Of a stretch of DNA of 44,685 nucleotides, positions 31,868 through 39,702 are shown in pieces (within the stretch, counting starts at the first letter, position 1; the number at the start of each line of letters is the position of its first letter). The stretch comes from CAILKP01 sp038231815. Lineage in GTDB: Bacteria > Planctomycetota > Phycisphaerae > Phycisphaerales > UBA1924. The notes under the pieces are model-generated. The model did not search any database. It was given only the letters and a program-made list of their open reading frames with translations, and was not told the DNA's origin. Location: the NCBI GenBank assembly GCA_038231815.1, contig JBBRKQ010000026.1, positions 1 to 44,685 on the forward strand, written 5' to 3'. Position numbers and translations under genes: made by a program.

Positions 31868-34567
31868 ATGCACGACTCAAACCCCGCTTTTGCCAAGGCC
31901 AACATCATGCTTAGTCCCTCACAGGCCAACATCCAGAGATTCAAAGTTGACCCGTCGATACCTGAGCCGCTGCGGAAGCTGCAGGAAATTGCGCGGAATT
32001 TATGGTGGTGTTGGCACTACGAGGCGGTGGCGTTGTTTAGTGAGCTGGACCGCGACTTGTGGGAATCAACACACCACAATCCTGTGAAGCTGCTGGGCAT
32101 GATTAGCCAGGATCGGCTTGATCGTGCGGCGGCGGATCGGTCGTTCTTGCATGAGCTAAGCACGGTACACGCCCAGATGATGGAGGATGTGCAGCGTCAG
32201 CGTTCGTGGTATACGGATGCATCGGTGGCGCTGCTGTCATCGGCGGCCGGGCGACAGAAGCCGTTTCGGGTGGCGTACTTCTGTGCGGAGTTTGGCCTTA
32301 CCGAGTGTTTCCAGATTTACTCCGGCGGATTGGGTGGTTTGGCCGGAGATCACCTGAAGTCTGTCAGTGATATGGGCATTCCGCTGGTTGCGGTGGGCCT
32401 GCTGTACCAGCAGGGCTACTTCCACCAGTACTTGAACCCAGACGGCTGGCAGCAGGAGACGAACCCGGACCTTGATCCGTACAACCAGCCGTGCGAGATG
32501 GTGCGGATGCCGGATGGCAAGCCGCTGGAAGTGTTTGTGAGCTTTCCGGGGCGCACTGTGACGGTGCGGGTGTGGCGGGCGCGGGTGGGACAGGTGCCGC
32601 TGTACCTGCTGGATACTAATGTTGAGGCCAACAGCCGGGAGGATCGAAACATTACGCAGCGGCTGTATGGCGGTGACCATGAGCAGCGCATCAAGCAGGA
32701 GCTTGTGCTTGGCTTTGGCGGTGTGATGGCGCTGCGGGCGCTGGGTGAGGACCCATCGGTATTCCATATCAACGAGGGTCATGCGGCGTTTATCTCGCTG
32801 GAGCGGGTGATGGACATTCGTCGGAAGAACCCGAGCCTGAACTTTGATGAGGCCCGCGAGGCGGTTGCCGCGGCGCAGGTGTTTACCACGCACACGCCGG
32901 TACCGGCGGGTATTGACCGCTTTGATCCGTCGCTGGTGGAGAAGTACCTGCAGTTTTCGCTGAAGGACCTTGGGCTGGACATGGAGGGACTGCTGGCCCT
33001 GGGTCGTGAGAACACCGCGGACCGCCGCGAGGCGTTCTCGATGGCGGTGCTGGCGATTCGCACGAGCCGGTTCTGCAACGGTGTGAGCAAGCTGCACGGG
33101 CATGTTTCGCGCGGGATGTGGCAGCACATGTGGCCGGGCACACCGCAGAACGATGTGCCGATTGGGCATGTGACTAATGGGGTGCACTGCCGCACGTGGA
33201 TGAGCCCGGAGATGATCCGGCTTTACGACCGGCACTTGGGCGACCAGTGGCAGACGAGCCCGCAGGATGAGCATGTGTGGGCTGCGGTGAGCGACATCCC
33301 GGACCACGAGATGTGGAAAGCGCACGACAAGCGGAAGGAGAAGCTGGTGAGCTATGTGCGCAGCAAGCTGCGCGAGCAACTGACAGCGCGGGGCGCTGGC
33401 GCGATGGAAATTGAGAAGGCGACCAGCGCGCTGGACACCAATGCGCTGACGATTGGCTTTGCGCGCCGGTTTGCCACGTACAAGCGCGGTACGCTGCTGT
33501 TTCGGGATGTTGAGCGGCTGTGCAAGATCGTGCGGAACGCTGAGCGGCCGGTGCAGATTATTATTGCTGGCAAGAGCCACCCGGCGGACGGCGGCGGCAA
33601 GCAGCTTATTCGTGACATTATTCACCTGATTCGCAACAACAACCTGAGCCACAGTGTTGTGTTCCTTGAGGACTATGACTTCCAGATTTGCCGGCGGATG
33701 GTTCAGGGCTGCGACATCTGGCTGAACACGCCGATTCGTGGGCTTGAGGCCTCGGGCACATCTGGCATGAAGGCCGCGATGAATGGCACGATGAACTGCT
33801 CGATCTTGGATGGTTGGTGGGATGAAGCGTTTGGACCGGAGCTTGGGTTTGCGATTGGCCGTGGTGAGAACTATGAATCTGCATCGGGCGATGAGCGCGA
33901 TGATGTTGAAAGCCGCGCTTTGTATCAGGTGCTCGAGAGCCAGATTGTTCCGGAGTTTTATGATCGCGACTCGGCCGGCATTCCGCGGAAGTGGGTGCAC
34001 CGGATGAAAAACTGCATTCGCGTGCTGGCACCAAACTTTACTTCTCATCGCCAGCTTGTTGACTATGCCCGGCAGTTTTACTTCCCGGCACACTCCGCGG
34101 CGGCCCGGCTGACGGCCAACAACTACACCGAGGCTAAGGAGCTTGCGGCGCATATGAATCATTACCGGGACCACTGGCACGCGGTGCGGGTGGACCATGT
34201 GACCGCGGCGACTGCCTCGGGCGGCTCGGTTGCGGTTCGCTCACCGGTGACGATTAGCGCGACGGTGTATTTGGGCTCGCTGGTGCCGGAGGAGGTGCTT
34301 GTGCAGTTGTACCACGGGCCGGTGAACGCGCTGGGCGAGATTGTTGATGCCCAGTCGGTGACGATGAAGTTTAACCCCAAGGCCGCGGGTAATGAGCCGG
34401 GCACGTGCGTGTTTGCGTGCAGCTTTGCTGCGGAGAATACGGGCCAGCACGGTTATTCTGTGCGGGTGCTGCCGAGTGACAGCCGGATGGTGTCGCCGTT
34501 TGTTCCGGGGCTGATTACGTGGGACACTGGGATGGCCGTTGTGCCGGAGCCGGTTGGCGCTGCGTAA
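31868..34567 (+). CDS. glgP: Alpha-glucan (glycogen) phosphorylase, DUF3417 subfamily
   Basis: An 899-residue PLP-dependent GT35 phosphorylase that releases glucose-1-phosphate from glycogen or maltodextrin. The N-terminal DUF3417 domain (about 25-135: RNLWWCWHYEAVALF) marks the short alpha-glucan phosphorylase type. The conserved core includes AYFCAEFGLTE, GGLGGLAGDHLKS, HINEGHAAF, FTTHTPVPAG and GVHCRTWM. The PLP lysine lies in EASGTSGMKAAMNG near residue 635. An Ig-like C-terminal region (about 775-880) ends the protein. The start may be the ATG at 31907, which has AAGG eight bases upstream, rather than 31868. A hairpin terminator follows. No glgA, glgB or glgC lies in the window. Confidence 0.94.
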   Translation: MHDSNPAFAKANIMLSPSQANIQRFKVDPSIPEPLRKLQEIARNLWWCWHYEAVALFSELDRDLWESTHHNPVKLLGMISQDRLDRAAADRSFLHELSTVHAQMMEDVQRQRSWYTDASVALLSSAAGRQKPFRVAYFCAEFGLTECFQIYSGGLGGLAGDHLKSVSDMGIPLVAVGLLYQQGYFHQYLNPDGWQQETNPDLDPYNQPCEMVRMPDGKPLEVFVSFPGRTVTVRVWRARVGQVPLYLLDTNVEANSREDRNITQRLYGGDHEQRIKQELVLGFGGVMALRALGEDPSVFHINEGHAAFISLERVMDIRRKNPSLNFDEAREAVAAAQVFTTHTPVPAGIDRFDPSLVEKYLQFSLKDLGLDMEGLLALGRENTADRREAFSMAVLAIRTSRFCNGVSKLHGHVSRGMWQHMWPGTPQNDVPIGHVTNGVHCRTWMSPEMIRLYDRHLGDQWQTSPQDEHVWAAVSDIPDHEMWKAHDKRKEKLVSYVRSKLREQLTARGAGAMEIEKATSALDTNALTIGFARRFATYKRGTLLFRDVERLCKIVRNAERPVQIIIAGKSHPADGGGKQLIRDIIHLIRNNNLSHSVVFLEDYDFQICRRMVQGCDIWLNTPIRGLEASGTSGMKAAMNGTMNCSILDGWWDEAFGPELGFAIGRGENYESASGDERDDVESRALYQVLESQIVPEFYDRDSAGIPRKWVHRMKNCIRVLAPNFTSHRQLVDYARQFYFPAHSAAARLTANNYTEAKELAAHMNHYRDHWHAVRVDHVTAATASGGSVAVRSPVTISATVYLGSLVPEEVLVQLYHGPVNALGEIVDAQSVTMKFNPKAAGNEPGTCVFACSFAAENTGQHGYSVRVLPSDSRMVSPFVPGLITWDTGMAVVPEPVGAA

Positions 34568-34591
34568 GACTGAATGATGGTGCATGAAACG

Positions 34592-34617
34592 AACACGGGC
34601 TCCGGCCCGTGTTTTTT
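34592..34617 (+). terminator. Intrinsic terminator of glgP
   Basis: A nine-bp stem (AACACGGGC at 34592-34600 with 34605-34613), a four-base loop and a run of six T residues on the + strand (34612-34617), 24 bases after the glgP stop. Confidence 0.9.
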
Positions 34618-34635
34618 ATTGGTGGGAGTGGTTGA

Positions 34636-35400
34636 TTAGAAGCGGGTGGTGGCGCGCAGTGATGCGGCGTGGACGAGCTTGCGGATGACATCGAGGCCAA
34701 CATCATCTTCGGTGGTGCGCTCCGGGTGCCACTGCACGCCCAGATAGAACGGGCGGGTGGGATCTTCGATTGCTTCGACCGTGCCATCATCGGCGGACAT
34801 GGTGACGACCAGTGGGCCAAGGGGCACGGTGCTGCGCACGGCTTGGTGGTGCCAGCTTGCGACTTTGCCGGGTGGGATTGGGTGCTTGGCTGCTGGTGCG
34901 GTTTGGTGGACTTGGTGGGGGAAGTCTTTGGTGTGGCGGGCGGCGGTGGTGTCGGTTTGGCCGGGCTCATCAGGCAGATGTTGAATGAGTGCGGCGATGC
35001 CGCCGTGGTGGACGGCCATGAGCTGCATGCCCAGGCAGATGCCGAGTGTGGGAACATCATTGGCGATGCTGGGTTGGCCGCCTGTTGGTGTGCGGCGGGT
35101 GAGTGCGGCGAGCAAGGCGAAATCAAACGCTTGCCGGCGCGGGTGCATGACTTTGGCTTTGGGGTGCAACTGTCCACCGAATGTGCGCACATCGACATCG
35201 TCGCCGCCGGTGAGAATCAGGCCATCGAGCATGTCGAGATAGGACTCAACCAGTTGCGGCTGGGGTGAGAGCAGCAGGGGGATGCCGCCGGCGCGGGTGA
35301 CGGCGTCTTGGTATGCGATGGGGCTGTAGATGCGCAGGCGCTCGGGCTGGGCCGGATCGGGGATGGTGATATCGCAGGTGATGCCGATGAGCGGTTGCAT
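34636..35400 (-). CDS. Class I glutamine amidotransferase-like hydrolase (peptidase C26, PuuD type)
   Basis: A 254-residue gamma-glutamyl hydrolase of the C26 group. It carries PLIGITCD (3-10) at the N-terminus, the glycine-rich DGLILTGGDDV (59-69), the nucleophile motif LGICLGMQLM and the catalytic histidine in GVQWHPERT near the C-terminus. PuuD relatives cleave gamma-glutamyl-GABA, but other members hydrolyse folate polyglutamates or unknown amides. No Puu pathway genes surround it, so the substrate is open. It converges on glgP with a terminator between. Confidence 0.9.
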   Translation of the reverse strand: MQPLIGITCDITIPDPAQPERLRIYSPIAYQDAVTRAGGIPLLLSPQPQLVESYLDMLDGLILTGGDDVDVRTFGGQLHPKAKVMHPRRQAFDFALLAALTRRTPTGGQPSIANDVPTLGICLGMQLMAVHHGGIAALIQHLPDEPGQTDTTAARHTKDFPHQVHQTAPAAKHPIPPGKVASWHHQAVRSTVPLGPLVVTMSADDGTVEAIEDPTRPFYLGVQWHPERTTEDDVGLDVIRKLVHAASLRATTRF

Positions 35401-35722
35401 GGCTTGACTTAACGAGAGATGAACGCAGAGTTCGCAGAGGGAAAAGCAAGGAACGCGGAGAGGAGAAAGGAAGGTGGATGGGCGGTGGTGTGGATCAGGG
35501 TGTTTTGGGCACGTTTGAGCGATGGTGCGATGGTGCTGCGGAGGTTGGCTGCTCCGCGGATGAGGCGATGTCGCAAGGGGGTCGGTAGCTTGAGTGACGG
35601 TTTTAGTAGAATTCGATTTGCTTTGGTTTTTCCTCGGCGTTCACTGGTTCTAGCTGCTCCGAACGATGCGTTCATCGCTGGTGAGATCATCATTGCAATT
35701 GTGTGCTGTTTCCGCTCGCGTG
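35401..35722. other. Intergenic region with dispersed repeat
   Basis: About 320 bases. The second copy of the purine-rich dispersed repeat lies at 35418-35475, directly upstream of the C26 gene start. The rest has no recognised gene; frames across it are Arg-rich and unsupported. Confidence 0.5.
35418..35475 (+). repeat. Dispersed purine-rich repeat, copy 2
   Basis: GATGAACGCAGAGTTCGCAG and a purine-rich continuation (GGAACGCGGAGAGGAG). It is similar to 30468-30530 and in the same orientation. It ends near the start of the C26 hydrolase on its left and lies ahead of the DUF4340 gene on its right. Confidence 0.7.
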
Positions 35723-37288
35723 TTACTTGTTGATATCAGGCGGCGCATCTGTTGGTTTGCTGGTGGGGGCGAGGCTGCGGAATTTTTTGGCGGCACCTTC
35801 GAGGGTTGGGCTGATGAGGAAGTCGAGCAGTGTTGACATTTTGGGATATGACCGCCATACCGCTGCGCCTTGGTTGGTGTTGTCATTGGCGGGGCCGATG
35901 AAGAGGTTTGAGCCGCCGCCCTCGGCAGCGAGGAGTTTGAGGTTGGCCAGTGGTTGGCCGCCGAGTGAGAGTAATTGCACGGTTGCGAGTTCGGCGTTTG
36001 GTTCGGGCTGGATGAGGGTAATTGAGCTTGCTTTGGTTTTGGTGAAAAAGTCGAGCGAAGCGAGCACATCGCTGCCGCGGTCTTTGGTGAGGAGGACGGC
36101 CTGGCCATCGGAGCGCTGCTCGGTCCAGCCATCGAGCGTGCGTTTGAAGGTGACGGTCTGGGAACCATCTGGTGCGCTGGCGGCTGAGAGTGTGACTGTC
36201 ATTGCGCTGATTTCGCTGCTGGGTACGCTGAGGGCGGTGGCGGCGATGAACTTGGTTGGATCGATGGTGAGACCGAGCAGGGGTGCGGCATCGATGGCGA
36301 AGACGAAGTCATCATCATCGAGGCTTGCAAAGAGCGTTTTGCGGGCGGGGTCTGCCGGAGCGGTGCCGATGCGGATTTCACGCCGCTGCACGGGACGCTG
36401 GGTGCCTGGCGTGCCAGAAGTGCTAGGTGTGTTGGCAGCGGTTGGTTCATCACGCTCGATGATGAGACGGGCCTGCGGTTTGGCGAGCGCTTCGGTGGCC
36501 AGTGAGGGGGCGCCATCATCAAAGAACCGCACGATGCTGATGAGCTCGAGTGCCTTGAGCAGCCTGGCGACGTTTTCGGGCTCTGCATTGGCGATGACAG
36601 GTTCGGTCAGAGACCAGTTTGCCCCGGTGCGCTGCAGCGCGAGCGTGCCTGCGGGCATGATGAGTCGCAGGCGCGAGGGCTGCTGGGCCAGCTCGCTCAT
36701 GGGGCGGCTGAGGCGCCAGGTGAGGAGGGACTCGGTCTGGAAGAGGCTTTCAAGGTCACCGGAGACGATGGCGAAGCGAGGTTCCGGTGTTGTGCCCGCG
36801 CTCTTGCCGATGACGGTTACTGGATCGGTGATTTTGATCATGACTGTGCCACCGATGCCGCGGGGGCCGAACTGAAGGATGCTTTCAGTCTTGTCCTCGT
36901 GCAGCATTGCGACTTTGGTGCCGGTGGTTTTGGCGAGCGCATCGGCCCGTGAGGCGGCCGGTACCGTGCCGAGTGCTGTGGCCGAAGCCAGGATGGACAG
37001 GAGCGTTCGCGAGCGGGCTGGCTCGCTGGCGAAGGAACGGCCGCGGTACTTGAGCGCCCAGGAATCTGCCATGCCGGTGAAGTTGGTGCGGCCGATGACG
37101 ATGCTGCCGGCCTCACCTGTGGGCGGGGTTACGGTAAACGCACTGACGTTGCCGGTCATAAGGCCGAGGTTGGCACCGTTTGCGACTGCTGGCAGGCTCG
37201 CCGCACCGGGAGCGATGAATGTGAGCACGGTAATGAGGCCAAGGACAGCCGCGGCGAGCAGGGCGAACAGGACGGTGCGGTTGGACAT
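35723..37288 (-). CDS. DUF4340-domain membrane-anchored protein
   Basis: A 521-residue protein with one N-terminal transmembrane helix (residues 5-27, FALLAAAVLGLITVLTFIAPG) and a long exterior part of beta-rich repeats. The ISFVRFFDDG-like block, WSLTEP, the FALASLDDDDFVFAID pattern and the C-terminal SLGGQPLANLKLLA suggest DUF4340. This family often sits beside GldG/ABC-type transporters; none is in the window. A Pro/Thr-rich loop (about 280-300) is low complexity. The ATG at 37286-37288 has no visible ribosome binding site. It diverges from the B12/MeaB fusion gene by 156 bases. Role is unknown; the domain call is moderately secure. Confidence 0.7.
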   Translation of the reverse strand: MSNRTVLFALLAAAVLGLITVLTFIAPGAASLPAVANGANLGLMTGNVSAFTVTPPTGEAGSIVIGRTNFTGMADSWALKYRGRSFASEPARSRTLLSILASATALGTVPAASRADALAKTTGTKVAMLHEDKTESILQFGPRGIGGTVMIKITDPVTVIGKSAGTTPEPRFAIVSGDLESLFQTESLLTWRLSRPMSELAQQPSRLRLIMPAGTLALQRTGANWSLTEPVIANAEPENVARLLKALELISIVRFFDDGAPSLATEALAKPQARLIIERDEPTAANTPSTSGTPGTQRPVQRREIRIGTAPADPARKTLFASLDDDDFVFAIDAAPLLGLTIDPTKFIAATALSVPSSEISAMTVTLSAASAPDGSQTVTFKRTLDGWTEQRSDGQAVLLTKDRGSDVLASLDFFTKTKASSITLIQPEPNAELATVQLLSLGGQPLANLKLLAAEGGGSNLFIGPANDNTNQGAAVWRSYPKMSTLLDFLISPTLEGAAKKFRSLAPTSKPTDAPPDINK

Positions 37289-37444
37289 GGCACAAGAATA
37301 GAGGGGCTGGGAAAAAGTGAGTATCCAAACGGGTTATTTGTCGCGGGCGGGGGTGTGAGAGCGTGGGCGGGGAGCGGTCGGGGAGCGGCTTTGATTGTCT
37401 GGGTTGGTTGACGCCGGGGGGCTGGTGAACTTCTAGACTTACTC

Positions 37445-38704
37445 ATGAGCGTTACACCAGCGTCTAGTCCTGTTTCGGGTTCTTCTTCGGGTTTGTCTGC
37501 GACGGATCATGCGAACCATATGAATCTGCCCCCGGCGGAAGGTGCTGTGATGCACACGCCCACGACGGAGTTTGAGAAGCTTGACCGGTGCGTGGGGCTG
37601 GACCATCGGCCGCGGGTGCTGCTGGGCAAGATGGGGCTGGATGGGCATGACCGGGGTGTGAAGGTGATTGCGCGAGCGCTGCGGGACTCGGGCGTGCATG
37701 TGATTTATTCTGGGCTGTGGCAGACGCCGCGGTCGCTGGCGATTAGCGCGCGTGATGAGGATGTGGATGTGGTGTGCGCATCGATGATGAGCAACTCTCA
37801 CTTGGTGCTTGGGCCGCGGCTGATGGAGGAACTGAAGGTGCTTGGCCGGGGCGACCTGACGGTGTATATGGGCGGGATCTTGCCGCAGGATGACATTCCG
37901 GTACTGAAAGCCGCAGGCGTGCGTGAGTGCTTTACCACGGGCACGGGGCTTTTGGATATTGTGGAAGCGGTGAAGGGAGCTGTAGTGGCTTATGGGCAGA
38001 CGGTGGCCAGTGGCGAGGTGACGGCGCAGCTTTCACGTGATATCTCGCTGGCCAATGCGGGACGACCGCTGCGCAGCGGTGTGAGCCGTGGCCGGCCGTT
38101 GCGTGTGGTGGGTGTGACGGGCTCGCCCGGCGCGGGCAAGAGCACGCTGGTGGCGGCATTGGCGGCGGAGTATTCGCGGCGTGGGAAGGTGAACAAGGCG
38201 CTGGGCCGTGTGGCGGTTGTGGCGTTTGACCCGATGAGCCCGCTGACCAGCGGCGCACTGCTGGGCGACAGACTGCGGGTGGATTTTAATAACCTGGATA
38301 CTTCGATTTTCTATCGCTCGCTGGCGATTCAGAGTGAGGACTACGCATCACTCAACGCGATTGTGGAGCTGATTGGCGGGGTGGTTTTCCCGGATGGCTC
38401 GAAGTTTCAGACGCTGTTTATTGAGACCGTTGGTGCCGGGCAGAATGAGACGCGAATTCGCTCGCACGTGGACAAGACGCTGGTGGTGATGACGCCGGGC
38501 ATGGGCGATGCGGTGCAGATGGACAAGGCGGGTATTTTGGAGATTGCCGACACATTTGTGTGCAACAAGGCGGACTATCCGGGTCAGAATGAGCTTGTGA
38601 AGAACTTGCGTGAGATTGCGGGAAGGCGACCGGTGGTTGAGACGGTGGCGACGATGGGCAAGGGGGTTTCGGAGTTGCTTGATATGCTGGTGGTCAGCAA
38701 ATAG
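37445..38704 (+). CDS. Fusion of a B12-binding domain and a MeaB-type GTPase, no mutase domain
   Basis: A 419-residue fusion. Residues 56-185 are the cobalamin-binding (mutase small-subunit) domain, with KMGLDGHDRG (62-71; H68 would be the lower axial ligand), CASMMSNSH and MGGILPQDDIPVLKAAGV. Residues 216-419 are a MeaB/ArgK-type G-protein chaperone: P-loop GSPGAGKS (226-233), FDPMSPLTSGALLGDR (261-276), ETVGAGQNE (327-335) and NKAD (374-377). It lacks the mutase TIM barrel, and its GTPase part is shorter than stand-alone MeaB, missing the C-terminal dimerisation arm. MeaB proteins load and protect adenosylcobalamin-dependent methylmalonyl-CoA-type mutases; IcmF has the same first two domains in the same order plus the mutase. 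No mutase is in the window. Its stop codon lies in octamer array G. Confidence 0.93.
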   Translation: MSVTPASSPVSGSSSGLSATDHANHMNLPPAEGAVMHTPTTEFEKLDRCVGLDHRPRVLLGKMGLDGHDRGVKVIARALRDSGVHVIYSGLWQTPRSLAISARDEDVDVVCASMMSNSHLVLGPRLMEELKVLGRGDLTVYMGGILPQDDIPVLKAAGVRECFTTGTGLLDIVEAVKGAVVAYGQTVASGEVTAQLSRDISLANAGRPLRSGVSRGRPLRVVGVTGSPGAGKSTLVAALAAEYSRRGKVNKALGRVAVVAFDPMSPLTSGALLGDRLRVDFNNLDTSIFYRSLAIQSEDYASLNAIVELIGGVVFPDGSKFQTLFIETVGAGQNETRIRSHVDKTLVVMTPGMGDAVQMDKAGILEIADTFVCNKADYPGQNELVKNLREIAGRRPVVETVATMGKGVSELLDMLVVSK

Positions 38705-38705
38705 C

Positions 38706-38753
38706 CAAATAGCAAAATGGTCAAATGGTCAAATTTCCAAATGGCCAAATGAA
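38706..38753 (+). repeat. Octamer array G (6 units)
   Basis: CAAATAGC, AAAATGGT, CAAATGGT, CAAATTTC, CAAATGGC, CAAATGAA. Reading back in phase, the preceding octamer (38698-38705, GCAAATAG) contains the last codon and TAG stop of the B12/MeaB fusion gene. Confidence 0.92.
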
Positions 38754-38810
38754 GGCGGTTGCGATTGAGAGTGGGGGCAGTGCGTTGCCTGATTGAGGCG
38801 GGCCTTGGCT

Positions 38811-39587
38811 TTACTTCAGCGAGGCGCGGGCGGTTTTGACTGCGGCGGCGATTTTTTGGGCGGCTCCATCAATGTCACCGCTGGACTTGGCATCAGGCGG
38901 CGCCGAGCGGGCTGCGGTGAGAATTCCGGCTGGGTCATTGGCATCCAGTGAATCAAAGCCTGCGAGCAGACTCTGCTTTTGCTCTGGGGCGAGTGTGATT
39001 CCGCTGCCGCTGCTTTGCACATCTTCGAGAGCCAGAATGCCGAGGTCGATAATGGCTGCGCCGGTCAGAGCCTGCAGGAGATCTCCTTGCTGTGAAAGGT
39101 GACGGCCGATTAGAATGATTGTTAGGATGCGTTCGGCGGCGGTCGCCGCATCCTTTGTTTCGGCAGCCCGCATTGCATCCGCCCGAAGACTACGTGCCAG
39201 CTGCCGGAGGGTGCCGAGTGTTGCCATCGGGTCCTCGCCAATGGTGCTCATACCGGTAGCCGCGGGCTCGCGGGAGATGCGGCCAAGTTCTGCGAGTTCT
39301 GATTGAGCGGCGTTCAATCGCTGCTTGATACCGGCCCAATTCGCTGATGAGGACCCTGCATCGACGGTTGGCGGCTTGGCTGAGAAATCTACCGAGGCGA
39401 TATCAGTGGAGTTGAGTTTGGGCTTTAACTTGGTGACCACATCGCGGTAGCGCCCCGCGACGGCTGCGGCGGCCGCGGGGTTTGTGACCACAGGCTTCGC
39501 CTCGGGCTCGCGTTTGCAAGCGGGGATAGCTACAAGCCCGGAAGCCAGGACGATTATGCTTATTAGCCGCAGTGTGTGAAAAGCCAT
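38811..39587 (-). CDS. Predicted lipoprotein of unknown function
   Basis: A 258-residue protein with a lipoprotein signal peptide: hydrophobic LISIIVLASGLVA and a lipobox ending at C24 (IPAC). The mature part is Ala-rich, mostly helical and soluble, without recognised motifs. Ligand or partner is unknown. The ATG at 39585-39587 is accepted because it begins the signal peptide. It converges on the B12/MeaB gene and diverges from polX. Confidence 0.7.
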   Translation of the reverse strand: MAFHTLRLISIIVLASGLVAIPACKREPEAKPVVTNPAAAAAVAGRYRDVVTKLKPKLNSTDIASVDFSAKPPTVDAGSSSANWAGIKQRLNAAQSELAELGRISREPAATGMSTIGEDPMATLGTLRQLARSLRADAMRAAETKDAATAAERILTIILIGRHLSQQGDLLQALTGAAIIDLGILALEDVQSSGSGITLAPEQKQSLLAGFDSLDANDPAGILTAARSAPPDAKSSGDIDGAAQKIAAAVKTARASLK

Positions 39588-39702
39588 TGGTGGTTTCGGG
39601 TCCGGGTGGGTGGATGATGGGAATTGTTGACGGAAATGTCCGGACGAAGAGTCTGCTCAAAATGACTAGAAAGTGTATCCAGCGTGGTTCTAAACTGGGG
39701 GC

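Noticed and set aside
32237..34198. A 653-residue frame antisense to glgP
   Set aside because: Long antisense frames are expected opposite GC-rich genes. It is rich in Arg, His and Pro with no domain, while the sense strand is an intact phosphorylase.
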